From positions 116,041 through 180,040 of the forward strand of contig ML976771.1 of assembly GCA_010015655.1 (NCBI GenBank): a DNA stretch of 64,000 bases. The letters are read 5' to 3'. The notes under the pieces were generated by a model. That model was not told the DNA's origin. It was given only the letters and a program-made list of their open reading frames with translations, and searched no databases. The stretch's first letter is position 1. Each line of letters begins with the position of its first letter. A program made the translations under genes and the position numbers. This stretch comes from Bimuria novae-zelandiae CBS 107.79 (lineage: Eukaryota > Ascomycota > Dothideomycetes > Pleosporales > Didymosphaeriaceae). Shown in pieces: positions 48,061-59,597 of this stretch.

Positions 48061-50286
48061 TTAGATTCTTATAATATATTAAAAAGTTAATATTTAGCTA
48101 GTAAATCCGTGTTTTAAATAACGCGCGGGAATCGATTACTAATACGCGGGGCAGGTTACATGTGTAGCGGGATTTTACGAAACGATAATAACGCGCCACC
48201 CTAATAGATGTAGCACCTTAACTTTAACGCGCCGCATCTCTACTAATATGGATCCGATTAAGGCTGTAATCATCGCTATCGACTCACGAGAACCTGGAGA
48301 AACTTTCTTATATAGAAAAATTACAGAAGAATTTGGTGTTGTGCGGTTAATATTAACGCGCCGGTATAGACGCGCTATGCAGGCGCGTATATAGCTACTA
48401 TAAACTTGCTAAAATCTTAACTAATAATAAGAATCTAAGCTCCTACAGTATATATAGCGTCTTACTTAGAAAGGTCTACCCCCTACACGTTAGATAATTT
48501 AAAACTTTATATTAATTATTGCTAAAAAGGATATCTTTATGCGATAGGTTAATTACTTTATTAGGCGCTACCCTAACTCCCTAATCTCGCGATGGACGAC
48601 TAGGCTAGATAGTAATTGCTATAACGCTAATTCAGGCGCAAGATATAGGCTCTACTTTAAGCTTCTACATAAGAAAATTATGAAGTATGGCATAGAGCCT
48701 TAGCATACCTATAATATGGACAAAAAAGGCTTCCTACTTGGCATCACTGGCAGGTCAAAAAGGATCTTCGACAGGCCTATATATGAGAGTCGCCAAGTAA
48801 GGCAATCTATTTAGGATAGTAGTCGTAAGTGGATCTCGCTCATCGCATGTATATGCGCCGATAGATCTACTATTAATCCATTACTAATCTATCGATCTAA
48901 CGCTGAGACTCTACAATTAAGCTAGGTTAAGGAAATTAACGTTAATTCTCATAGAGTCTTTATCACCTTATTAACCTCTAGATGGTTAAACAACGAGATA
49001 GGGCTTTAATAGCTAAAACAGGTGTTTAATCGCTGTACTAAGGAGAAGGCCTAACAGTAGTGGCGACTCTTAGTCCTTAATAGGCATGGATCTCACGTTA
49101 CTATAGATTTTATTAACTACTATGATTAGAAAAAGATCCTCCTTGCGATATTTCCCCCTTACGCCACTTATACGCTGTAGCCTCTAGACGTTTATATGTT
49201 TAAGTCTCTTTTTACCGCCTACTCCGACGAGCTCTCCGCATACCTATATAGGAGTTAGGGGCTATTAATAATCGCTAAAAGAGACTTCTTTACACTATTT
49301 TAGAGGGCCTAAATAACGTTAGTTACGCTATAATTAATTGCTAAAGCTTTTAAGTATATAGGTATCTCGCCGCTAGATCCTACACTAATCCTTAGTTAAT
49401 TTAACAGAGATAAGTCTCTAGAATAAAGATCGCGTAAAAGCTCTACTTTAGTACTTAGCGCGTCCGATTAGCGCAAAATCGATCGGCTTTTAAAGGTTAT
49501 TATTAATACAGGGGGAGGTAATAAGGCCAAGAAGCTAAGTCGCACTATATACTTAATCTCTATATAAAAGTAGCTCCTAGAGCATGAGAATCAGGGGCTA
49601 CGAGAAGCCCTTACAAACCAGAAACAGCGTTAAATAAAGGACAGGACTCTACCTTTTAAGTAGCTAGATAAGTGGCATAGAGGATCTGTTTTCTAGTTAC
49701 CTGCCCGCGTACAGAGGGCGCGCGATTCTCTCAGCCAACAAAAGGCTAAAAAGTAATAACTACAACTCTAGAAAAGTGAGCAGAAAGAGATCCAGATAGT
49801 AAATAGGTAGCTTAAAGCTTGTCTACTATAGGAGAAGCGTATTACGCGTGTAGTAGCTAGAAATACGCGCGCTAAAGAGAAAGCTAATTAGGCTACTAAG
49901 TAACGCCTCCGTTAACAGGCTTGCAAGGCTTAATAATAACTTTAAAAACGTCTTAAAATTGCTAAAAAGGGAAGCTAGAATGCTTTAAAAGCTACTTATA
50001 TAATTATAAAGAGGAAGAAGCCTACGCCGGCATCTATACGCGTTAATATAGTAATATCTACGCTATTAGCGCTAGCATCGCGTAGTGGCCGAATAATTAG
50101 AACACTAAGTAGATATCTATAATTTAACTAGCTAGCAATCTTCTATAGCTTTATAAAATCTTAACTCTAGAAAATTTTGCAATAAAAGCTTTTGTGTAAA
50201 ACTCTATAGCCTTATGTTGCTGGCTGTGGTGCTGGTATTGGGGTGGCGCGTTAGTGTCGCGGCGCACTAACTGTCTTGGCAGGGTA

Positions 50287-52421
50287 CTATGTCTGTACAC
50301 CAAACGCTCGGAGTCACCGAACGCCTGCTCCGGCACCTTGACGCCCACCACAGACATGAGGCTGTAGAGCCATATATAATAGCTATTATTGTAAGAACTT
50401 TTAATAGTTTATTCTATAGCTTTATGCGATTATTTTAATGCCTGCTATATCCTCTTTAGTCTGATTTTGCGGCCGCGGCTACTCTTTTTAAGCTTAAGAC
50501 TTAGGGAACGCTCACGAATAATAGGTTAACTATAAGTAGCTATAGCACCACGTTTCTGCTTCTTTCTAGGTACTATAGCTTATAAGGCCTTACGTTTACC
50601 TTTTTAAGATAATTATAGTGCTTTTCTAGCGTCGCGTTCTTCTTTCTTACGCTTTTTTTTAGTTTTACGTTTCTCTATACCTGCGCGCTTCTCTGCGTTA
50701 ACCTAGTCTTACTCTACCTTCTCCCTTACCCGCTTCTCACGCTTCTCTTCTGCAATCTTCTCCTTATATATCTTATTAGCATAAGCTAACTCCTTTATCT
50801 TAGCCTTTTCTAGTTCCTTATCTTGCCTCTCTTGTTTTATAATAGCTGCGCGCGCGCGCGCCTCTTAAAAGGCTCTAGGTAACTATATTATTGCTTTACT
50901 ATAATACTTTTAATATTATTATAGATTTAATTGCCTGCTAGCCTGCTTCTTGCGCTTCTTGTTCTAGTATAGCTTCTTACATAAGCTATTATTTTCGCTG
51001 TAAAGGAGCTTAATTTAGGTTAAGAGGTAGTAGATAGTTTAACCTAGCTTTCGCGCACCTATACTGCGCGGATCCTTCGCTTTTGCACGCAGTATACTGC
51101 AAGCTTTAAGCTAATCTTTTGTAGAATAAGCTATAAAAGTAGAGGAATCTGATTCTAAGTTCTTAGGAGTTATATGGCGGAACCTATTAAGTATAATATT
51201 AGGGTTTACCGGGGATATGCTAGTGGCTGAGAAGGACTTCTTTATAAGTTCTTCTTTAAATATGTTGACCTAGGCAGGCTAGAATAGGTTAAAGAAGTTA
51301 CCTTTTAATAGTAGGGATAGGCCTTAAGACTTCTAGAGATAGTTGTTAAGTTCGCTACTATAGTTAGAAGAGAGAGGCTTAAAGTAGATAATATCTAATA
51401 GCTATAAAGTCTAGGTACTATAAGGAGGTAACACTACTAGTATAATCTAATTCTTATAATAGTATTTAAGGAATTCTTGCGTTAGGTGACTACTGTAACT
51501 ATCTATAATTAAGAGGCGGTACTCTAACCTAGCCTTTAGCTTAGTATAACGGTTAAACACCTGCTCTAACCAGGCTAGCCCGATGTCATTGTTTGTCTAT
51601 CCAGAAGGTGAAGAAGCCATATGGATAGCGTGTTTTCCGGCCTTAATATCCGCCACCTAGTGGCTCTGGATGGTGGAGTTTTTTGACGCAAAGATGATGC
51701 CAGGGGGAAGAGCAGTACTATCCGCGCAGATCGCGGCCAGAAGGCTTACCCACTCACGTGAGCCATCTTAACGAGCCTGCCTAACCTCCTTCTTCTTATA
51801 TTAACGCCTACTAAAGATGCGTTTTAACCTGCCTAGTACCCTAATCGCGAAGCCCTTCTTATCTATATTATATATATTCTCCTCTTTAACATTATATTCT
51901 GTAATTTTCTATTATAATAAGTTAAAGTATAGCCTGTACTTATGCACTAATTTAGCGTTGTAATAATTAGAGTCTATGCCTATAGTCTATTAAGAGGTAA
52001 GCTAATTATCGTAATAATAGAGGAAGCGCGTAATCTAGCTTTTAGAAATGCGTCCTTACGTAACTATAGATGCGAAATTCTGCACTATGCTCCTTATAGG
52101 TAGTAAGTGACGCGTAGTTAGCTCTTTAATATATTTAACTAGGTTATCTTCTTGCTAGTTATTCAGTTTGCGGTTATTAAAGATATTAATATATTAAGAG
52201 ACCTACACGCCTCGGTGCGCGCGCGACAACGTTATATAAGAAATACTATAATTTTTTATAATATAAGTATATATAGGTTTTTCTTTTAGTTTTAGTGTAT
52301 TAATTGCTGCAAGCGCATTACTTAATTTTAGTATAGTATTAAGTTATTACGCGTTAAAATATAGTGTAAATGTTGCGCGGCGGGCGTTTAGTGACTCCGG
52401 GCGTTCGGTGCACAGATATAG
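50287..52421 (-). mobile_element. pogo/Fot1 element B
   Basis: Inverted repeats of about 39 bp: CTATGTCTGTACACCAAACG at 50287 and the complement ending at 52421. The left TA (50285-50286) is also the right TA of element A, and the right TA (52422-52423) is also the left TA of element C. 2135 bp. Minus orientation: helix-turn-helix ALAAINTLKLKEKPIYTYII near 52270-52330, DDE_1 segment REWVSLLAAICADSTALPPG near 51710-51760, basic Lys/Arg tail near 50620-50820. The stretch 51590-51770 keeps unmutated CpA/TpG. Confidence 0.88.
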
Positions 52422-52423
52422 TA

Positions 52424-54531
52424 ACCTGCCCGTGCGCAGTGTGCCCGGATTTACAGTGTACTCTACAGAACACCATATGCCCAATCTTAAAATAAGGCTA
52501 TATAGCGCCACATAATAGCTCAATATTAATAGAAATATAGTGTTGTAGTAATTAGATGCTTGCGATTAACTTGTACTATCTATATTTTTATAGGAGGTTA
52601 ACGTTGCGGCCACGTAATGTGACTTTGGCTAGAGTAGCAGATAGCTTATCTCTAGCTTAAACACTAGCGTAAGCAGCGCTAGCGCGTTTTTAACGCTTAT
52701 TACTTAGTAAGACTACTCGTAAGGCTTTACGCTTACGTTATTAAGCTTATTAAATAGATTTTTTTTAGTATTAAGCTTTAACTTTACGCGCGTGTTTAGC
52801 TACTTTCTTAGCTTTTTCTTACTCCTTAATATCTTTAAGCCTCTACCTTTCTACACGCTTCTCCTTAAGCTTAACTTAACGCTATAGTTAAGCCTCTTCG
52901 CGCTACTTCTTAGCCCGTGCTTTTTAGAGTTTCTCCTCTATTTTATCTCGCTCTTGTACTACTTCTCTAGCTCGAGCTTCACGCAGCTTGCGAGGAGACT
53001 AGTAGATAGCGCTACTATAATACTCTTAGCGCTATTAAAGGTTAAGGGCTTTGCCTTTCTTCTTATATTTCTGCTTATAGTAAAGAGCCTCCTTAAAGCC
53101 CTTATTCTTATGCTTTAATAGCTTAATCTGTATAGAGAGATAGTAAACGCTAAAACGTAGCTTTCTTACCTTATACTAATAGCTATTAGTAATAGTAGCT
53201 TAAACTAATCGATCTATCTTTCTCTAATTATAATTAGAGAGCCCTAATAATAAGCTTCTCTTAGCTTCTGACGTGCTGACAAATCTATAGAGGATAACGT
53301 TGGCGTTTATTGGCCAGATCTTAGTAGCTTCGAAGGTCTTTAATATAAGGCTCTCCGTGAAGGAGGTTATCTAGGCGCTTTAGAAAAGTAGAAAGAAGTT
53401 TCCTTTCTTAATTAGAATAAGGCCTTAAGCCTTATATAGATAGTTAGTGAGCTTGTTAGAGTAGGCTTAAAAGAGTAGCTTAAATAGCACTATATCGAGC
53501 GGCTAAAGCGTGTGAGTTAAATAAGGAAAAAGGACTATAAGGAGGATCCTGTAGCGATTATAGTAGTTAATAAACTCTATTATAACATAAGATCTATAGC
53601 TATTAAGGATAAGCAATCGCTATCTCCCTAATTACTACTTTATATAGTAATTAAATACCTGCTTAAGCTAAGCTAGGCCTATGTTATCGTTTGACTAGCC
53701 TGTTAGAGATAATAAGACAAAGACCTTATGTTCTCTTATCTTAACATCCTCTACCTAACTTAATCGTATAGCTCCTTTTTTAGCTATATAGATAAAGGCT
53801 AAAGGTAGCGAGCTCCTATTAGCGTAGTAGTAGGCTAGGAGTATTAGAAACTTACGTAATTTATTTTAGAGAGATACTTAAACCTCCTTCTTTTTTTATT
53901 AATACCTACTAAATATTCTCTTGCTTTTGCCTATTAAGCTAATTAAGAAGCCCTTTTTATCTATATTATATATATCTCGAGCCTTAAGGTGATATTCAGT
54001 GATCTTTTAATACAGTAGCTCGAAGTAGAGATAGTATTTTAATTTAGAATTAGCCAGGTGGCGCGTATAATCTATAGCGATAGTCTACTTTAAGATAAGA
54101 TAGATCTCGTGCTAATTAATAAAGCGAGTAACCTAGCTCTCGCTAAGCTACTAACGGGCTACTTTTAATAAGAAATTCCTAATTATCTCCCTTATAGGAG
54201 GTAGGTCTTGCTTATTAAGCTTAGTGATATATCGTACAAGCTCTAACTCCTATTATAGGTTAAGAGCTTGCCTGCTGGCATGCCTAGCATCCCTAGGCCC
54301 TGTCACGCCTCTCCATCGCCGCCCTAGAGTTGACCGGTCAACGCCATGCTTTTTAGCAACTTCCTTTAATATAAATTATTCTTCTAAACCTCGCGATTTT
54401 AGATCCTTAATCGCCTTATTAATCGGAGCTATAGTCGTGGAGTTATCGCGCGTTGGAGTTGTGGTGTTGAGACGCGCGTTGGTGTTCTGCGGGGCACACT
54501 GTGAATCCGGGCACACTGCGCACGGACACGT
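52424..54531 (-). mobile_element. pogo/Fot1 element C
   Basis: Inverted repeats of about 35 bp with core CCGTGCGCAGTGTGCCCGGATT, flanked by TA at 52422-52423 (shared with B) and 54532-54533. 2108 bp. Minus orientation: NSTTIAPINKAIKDLKSRGL then KEVAKKHGVDRSTLGRRWRG near 54300-54450 is a well-preserved pogo helix-turn-helix; the region left of it is heavily converted. Confidence 0.88.
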
Positions 54532-54688
54532 TAAGCTGCCACGAGGTCGGGTCCAAACCGGTGAGCAAGGGGAAGTGAGGACCTCGCAATGCAAAGCTCA
54601 TTGAATAAGAGCATCACCGTAAGACGATCTTTCATTGTTGTTACCTCCCATATCAGTTAGAGAGAAAAAATCGCCCCCAAGCATCGTC

Positions 54689-55985
54689 ATGGAAGCTGCC
54701 GCTGCGGTTGTCGGTTTCATTGGCCTAGCAGGCCATGTCGCGCAAAGTCTGAAGTCCCTGTATGACTTCACGACCAACATGAAGGACTGCCCGAAAGATA
54801 TCCGCGAGATGAAGAGCCATCTTGTATTAGTGGAATATGTAATCACCCAAGTGATTCGACAGTGCAACGACCGTGACGTGCGACTTCGCGAAAGCGCGGC
54901 GCTGGCGCGCGCGATTGGTCGCGCTCAGGGAAATGTCGAAGATCTCAAGGAGCTGCTTGCGTATCTTGTGGATGGAAAACATAAGCGATTCAGCTTTGCA
55001 GCGAAGTTCAGACACACGCAAAAGCTCAGGGAAAGCTTGGATAGGACAATGACCACCATGTTTGGGTTAAATCAGCAGCTGCAGAGGTAGGCTATGCTGA
55101 AAAACTCGAGACAATCGCTGACGGCAACCAGCGACTTGATCTATGATATCCGCGATACAAATCGAGAGATTCTCAGATCAGTCGAGAAGACAAACAGAAA
55201 TCTAGAAACATGCGACAGAAGCCTTCATAAGGTCGCGCAACAATCCGAGGTCCAGCACATCACGGACTTGTTGACGGAAACAAGGATATCACCGTCACCG
55301 ACTTCAATACCATCAACGCCTACATTGTCGCGTGAAGTCAGTGATATCTCCGTTATAAAGTCGTCCCAGGAAACAACTGCCACCAGCATTTCAAGCTCGT
55401 CAAGCATCCCGCTGTCAGTATCCCAGAATGCTCGACAAGCGGACATCGTTTCAAGACACCCCCTTCTACAGTTCAAGGGCAATCAGGTAAGATTAAGTGC
55501 TCATGCACTGGTACCCATCTGACGTATCTCTGCAGTTCCAATTCTTGGTCGCGCTCATCTTTATACAGCGCACCAACAAACAATGTCTCGCTTGTCAACG
55601 CGCCTCAGAGTGTCTGGTAGCCTATCCTACATCGGAAGCACTTTCAAGGGCATCGTCTGAAGCTCTCAGTGCATACTTTGGCGGGATTGGTTTGCAAAAC
55701 ACTAAGCCACTTCAGTTGACTAAGCTAGCTCAAGCATATCTCAAAGATCCACCAAAACAGGGCAGATTGCGTTCGAAAGCTAAAAATCCTCAGTGTCCTC
55801 AATCTGAGATTTCACATTTACCGCAAATAGGGCAAATGTCGGTCAATGCTTGGCTGGTATATTGCTGCGAAAGGACGGATGTAGTGACGGATGATAAGCC
55901 ACTGTTGGAGTACATGGAATATGTCGCGGTGAGCAGAGCGCTGAGCGGACAGTACGCAGTGGAAAAGATTGCAAGATTGAACTGA
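54689..55985 (+). CDS. PigL_N / Helo-like N-terminal domain protein, three exons proposed
   Basis: Exons 54689-55086, 55132-55486 and 55536-55985 give 400 aa. The N-terminus MEAAAAVVGFIGLAGHVAQS, followed by LKSLYDFTTNMKDCPKDIRE, is the pattern of fungal PigL_N or helo-like domains (about residues 1-130), often the effector end of NLR proteins. A Ser/Thr-rich middle and an uncharacterised C-terminus follow; no NACHT or NB-ARC is present, so it could be a stand-alone relative. Intron 2 is 49 bp with a CTGAC branch site. Intron 1 is inferred: the frame contains TAG at 55088-55090, and a 45-bp intron (GTAGGC, GCTGAC, CCAG) removes it without changing frame. Otherwise TAG could be a RIP-type nonsense change of CAG, and the gene a pseudogene. 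Starts 156 bp from pogo C. Confidence 0.65.
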
Positions 55986-56917
55986 GGTTGTACTATCTAG
56001 GAGCTACAGAAGGTATAGGTACGCAAGCGTAAACAACGCTAGTCCTAGACAGAAAGAAGGTAAGTCGCAACCATGTCAAGGTAGGAGCAACTATCTTGTA
56101 GAGTAAGAGCCATAAACCGTGACAGAATATCTGAAATCAGAGGCAGGACCCAATTGCATTTAGAGGTTATGTTATTGGATGTTCTGAAATTTCTGAGTTT
56201 GCAAAAAGGCTTAGAGTTGTTTAAGGGCGGATTCGAACCGGGCGCCGTCGAGATTAGGATAGTGGAGGTCGACAAGGGCTCAGACTTTCCACGTGCGCTT
56301 CTGTCGCGTTACCTCGGCTGGCATCACTTCCATATGGAACATTCCTTATTCCCTTCGGGCAGCAGGCAGAAGGTACCCAAAGGGAAGATCTAGTGCTATC
56401 TGTACCTATGTCACTTTTGAACTCATTTTATTTCCTCAGCGGTATTTATAGGCACGCTCTCGATGCCGCATCGTGGCTATGATTTAGCATCGAATTTGTC
56501 GTAAATACTTATTGACTAGCAGAGAACACTCTGTTTCATCGAGGAAAACATTGTGTTAGTACGTTGTTACAGTGCCCCACGGGACTGGTTGTCACCGGCG
56601 AGTGTCACCACAAGTCATCATTGGACCCAATAGCTGTGCAGTACATCCAAAATAACACGTAAACGTACGGAATATCACGGTTTGAAGAAGTAGATTCGTA
56701 CGTAGTTTATGCAACACATACGTTTCAGTATGGAGAAGCGGAGTATCGGAGAGATCTGCACGTCGGTTGAATCAGTGTATCGGGTAAGGCCGTCATGCAG
56801 CATTGCCCGGGATTATACTGTGATACAAAAGCGACAGGCTAAAGGCGTCGGGCGCATCTTGCGACACGTACAAACTGATACTACCACAAGCTTTCCATTG
56901 AATTCATTCATGAGAAC
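55986..56917. other. intergenic, no gene supported
   Basis: About 930 bp of balanced sequence. A 79-codon plus frame at 56154 and a minus frame at 56045 lie opposite each other and lack motifs. A short upstream frame begins at ATG 56910, 8 bp before the GNAT start and in another frame. Confidence 0.5.
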
Positions 56918-57490
56918 ATGGCCATCGGAAAGCACAACGTCTCACACCGCACATGGAGCAAAGACAACTACCTCATCTCGACGGACCCGGCTTTGATACC
57001 GATTCCAGAGTTGAACGCCGCTTTCGCATCCGACATGGTGTACTGGGCGACGGCGCTACCCGAGGACGTGATGCGCGAGATGCTCAACAATTCGCTGTGC
57101 TTTGGCGTGTATGCGTTGCCCCAGGACGATGGCGACACCACCAACGGCGACGCGAGCGAAGACTATAAGCTCACGGGCTTCGCACGCGCGATTACCGACT
57201 TTACCACCTTCTTGTACCTCACGGATGTGTACATCGCCCCTCCGCACCAACGCCAGGGCCTCGGCACCTGGCTTGTTAAATGCGTGCAAGAAGTCATCGC
57301 GGAGATGCCGCATCTCCGACGCAGCATGCTGTTTACGTATGACTGGAAGCGCGGAGTGCCGTTCTACGAGAAGCTGATGGGGATGGGCTTGATGGAGTGT
57401 AGGAAGCCGGGCGAGGGCGAGGAGGGCGTAGGCGCGGCGGTCATGCAGTGGAAGGGACCTACGTTTCCAGACAAGCTGAAGCATACATAG
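56918..57490 (+). CDS. GNAT-family N-acetyltransferase
   Basis: A single exon of 190 aa. The acetyl-CoA binding motif A is VYIAPPHQRQGLGTWLVKCV (about residues 105-124) with the QRQGLG loop (Q/R-x-x-G-x-G). The upstream TGFARAITDFTTFLYLTDVY is the strand pair before it, and FTYDWKRGVPFYEKLMGMGL is the C-terminal motif B. The opening RTWSKDNYLISTDPALIPIP fits a fungal subgroup and supports ATG 56918. The acceptor substrate is unknown. Confidence 0.88.
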   Translation: MAIGKHNVSHRTWSKDNYLISTDPALIPIPELNAAFASDMVYWATALPEDVMREMLNNSLCFGVYALPQDDGDTTNGDASEDYKLTGFARAITDFTTFLYLTDVYIAPPHQRQGLGTWLVKCVQEVIAEMPHLRRSMLFTYDWKRGVPFYEKLMGMGLMECRKPGEGEEGVGAAVMQWKGPTFPDKLKHT

Positions 57491-57987
57491 ATAGTGAGTG
57501 TGGATGAGTGTGGTGGGGTAGAATGGTTCGACAGCACGGTTGGGCAAACTTCCGGTTCCGGTAATTACGCATTGCCATCGATTGCAGCGCACTTTCACAA
57601 CACACATGTGCGGTTCGCACCTCGGTTGTGGCGGCGGTTGCGGCGTCGATTGCTCCGAACCTTGATTGGTTTAGAGATGGAACGGATGGTGGAGATGGCG
57701 TCTGGGGTTGATTTGTATCGACGCTGTGCGAGCGATGAGAGGTGCGGGGTCGATGCATCTCAGAGCGATGGCAACCTTCCTATTCGGGTAATCAATCCTT
57801 TCCATCGATCGCAGTCGTTCATTTTCACCAAAATTGTTCATTCAACGAATCATTGCGTCCAATCACTAACGCACAGACGCTAATACCAAGACGAGCACGT
57901 GAGACCGCGCCAACGCGTAATTGCTTGGCCACTCTTTCGCGCGTCAACTACTCCGCATCACCCACACACACGCCATCGTCGCTCGCA
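57491..57987. other. intergenic region
   Basis: About 500 bp. A longer frame reaches back to 57742 but has a composition unlike protein; no separate gene supported. Confidence 0.5.
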
Positions 57988-58689
57988 ATGTCGGCTCCAG
58001 CAGCCCACCACTCACCGCCGGGCTCCTCGACGCCACTCGCGCCGGAATGGCGTGTTTACGCCCACCTCTACTTTCCTTTCATTACCACTGTCCTGCTCAC
58101 CCTGTTTATCGCGCAGCCATACGAGCACCGGCTCCTTCTCCTTGCCAGCGCACTGCCAACGTACTTCCTCGCCTCGCTCGTCCACCACCCCCGGCCTCGT
58201 CCACCCGAGCGCTTCACTCGCCGCTCCGACCTGCACCGAGCCGCCGTCCTCTTCGCATACGGACGCCTCCTCGGCACGCCCTTCGGGCTTCTCAATTACC
58301 TGCTGGACCTGCTCGCCAGTTACGGCGTCGGTGCAGTGCTGGATAGGCCTGAAGGCGCGCCTCCGAGGAGGAGCGAGTTTCTTGTTCACGTGCTGGCCAC
58401 GGCCGCGAGTACCGTCGTGTTTGGAATGATACCGCCAAGCTGGGAGACGGCGTGGACCATCATGGGCAGTGTCGATCGAGTCATGTACCGCTCGGCGTGG
58501 ATGGCGCTGGTGGACGATGTGGTGAAGGTCCTGGCATACTCGGATTTGAGTACAAAAAAGGTGAAGGTCGGGGTAGTGGGACTGCAGGCGCTAATCATCT
58601 TCGTCACGGTGCTGTGGTTGCACTTTCTTTTCGTTGTCAGGCGCAGGGAAATTGTGGAGAGGGAATTCACGTCGCCTACCGATATTTGA
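57988..58689 (+). CDS. multi-pass membrane protein of unknown function
   Basis: A single exon of 233 aa from ATG 57988; the same frame continues upstream to 57742, but the hydrophobic pattern starts only after MSAPAAHH. Likely membrane segments: HLYFPFITTVLLTLFIAQ (about 27-44), LLLLASALPTYFLASLV (50-66), a weaker LLGTPFGLLNYLLDLLASYG (92-111), FLVHVLATAASTVVFGMI (131-148) and VGVVGLQALIIFVTVLWLHF (195-214), followed by a basic loop and short tail. A Pro/Arg-rich loop lies near 68-80. I do not recognise the family. Confidence 0.7.
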   Translation: MSAPAAHHSPPGSSTPLAPEWRVYAHLYFPFITTVLLTLFIAQPYEHRLLLLASALPTYFLASLVHHPRPRPPERFTRRSDLHRAAVLFAYGRLLGTPFGLLNYLLDLLASYGVGAVLDRPEGAPPRRSEFLVHVLATAASTVVFGMIPPSWETAWTIMGSVDRVMYRSAWMALVDDVVKVLAYSDLSTKKVKVGVVGLQALIIFVTVLWLHFLFVVRRREIVEREFTSPTDI

Positions 58690-59597
58690 GGAGTAGTAGT
58701 AGTAGTAGTATTGATTAACGTCCAGGAACATAATGTTCTAGCCTCCCATGGGGCATGGGGACGTGCTAAGCTGTATTTACAGAAAGCGTTTCGTGCCTGT
58801 CGGCTGGCTACCATCACAGTAGCCTTGTTGTACATAGCCCATCCTCCCTTTAATAGGTCTACCTGCTACTACAGGCACCTAGATACCTATAGTAGCCGGC
58901 CCTCATCTGTGAGGGTGTTGTTGTCCTGCCCCTCTCTCCCTCGCCCTTGTAGCTCTGCTCCCGTACTGTCTTCCTCCCCCTACCTCGTACGAAGTAGGAC
59001 CTCGTACGAGTTAGCAAGCTGCCTTGTACCTTGAGTAAAAACCTCGTAGGGGAAAACCTCAAGCTTGAACAAGTAGTAGTAGTCGCCTGAGCGGTACTTA
59101 GTTTGGGTGAAAGGTTTTGACCAAGTCTTGGCAGAGCGAAAACTCTGCATCTTGGCTTTTGGTCTCTTTATCGCAACAGCGCCAGCTTTTTGCGGATAAA
59201 GAACGTGATTCTAGTAATCAGCTTGTTCAGGCGAACAATTTCATACTACAGGAACCCCCCACACGGTCGTGTGGGTGGAATCACGATTTTGGTGTTCCTG
59301 CCGATATTTGAGGACGACGGCTGGAGTCGCGATTAAGACCTGGTAGTTACAAAAGCAGCGAGCGATCCTTTCAGCTTGCTTCGATCGTCACCAACGACCT
59401 GAGCAGATCATGCGAATGCCAGCAGTCTTTAACCAACCTCCTCTCCCAGATACGCGAGCATTGTGACTGTAGTGGCGGAGCTTACAGGGCGATCTACTGG
59501 CTGGCTCGCCAACGGCGGGGCAAATGCCTCGTATTTTGGACCTTGCAACTGCCACAGCCTCGTGCAACTCATCGTGTCCTACTCCAACCCATTCACC
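58690..59597. other. intergenic with a GTA microsatellite
   Basis: Right after the membrane gene stop is a short (GTA)n run at about 58692-58709. A perfect-stem hairpin CCCACACGGTCGTGTGGG lies near 59255. No gene supported. Confidence 0.55.

Larger units (their letters stand above)
44941..48188. mobile_element. Tc1-like element with transposase plus an extra reading frame (3248 bp)
   Basis: Imperfect inverted ends of about 75 bp share GTTTCGTAAAATCCCGCTAC then ACATGT, at 44947 and in reverse before 48186. The outermost few bases differ. Flanking TA (44939-44940, 48189-48190) fits the interrupted terminal repeat of element A exactly. The right third encodes a minus-strand transposase, the left half a plus-strand frame of unknown nature; the two converge. 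This is about twice the usual Tc1/mariner length. Confidence 0.82.
44908..50284 (+). mobile_element. pogo/Fot1 element A, split in its left terminal repeat by a Tc1-like element
   Basis: The right end, read in reverse, is CCCTGCCAAGACAGTTAGTG then CGCCGCGACACTAACGCGCC. The left end shows the same sequence at 44908-44940, then is interrupted and resumes at 48191 (ACGCGCCACCCTAATAG). TA flanks at 44906-44907 and 50285-50286. Net length is 2127 bp. The transposase reads plus from ATG 48248 (DPIKAVIIAIDSREPGETF), with YNMDKKGFLLGI near 48712, NRHGSHVTIDF near 49080 and TYTLQPLDVYMF near 49167 as the DDD core, then a basic tail to about 50090; many stops are TAG/TAA at former Gln/Trp codons. Confidence 0.9.

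Noticed and set aside
5984..54688. CRISPR-like or regularly spaced repeats
   Set aside because: Repeats found are LTRs, inverted ends or short tandem units; no regularly spaced array, as expected for a fungus.
56225..56255. GGTTCGAATCC-like stretch on the minus strand, suggesting a tRNA T-arm
   Set aside because: The stem pairs poorly and no acceptor stem, D-arm or anticodon arm can be built around it.
57742..57987. 82-residue N-terminal extension of the membrane protein, including possible mitochondrial targeting
   Set aside because: Low-complexity mixed composition, and good hydrophobic architecture starts only after ATG 57988; kept as a possibility only.
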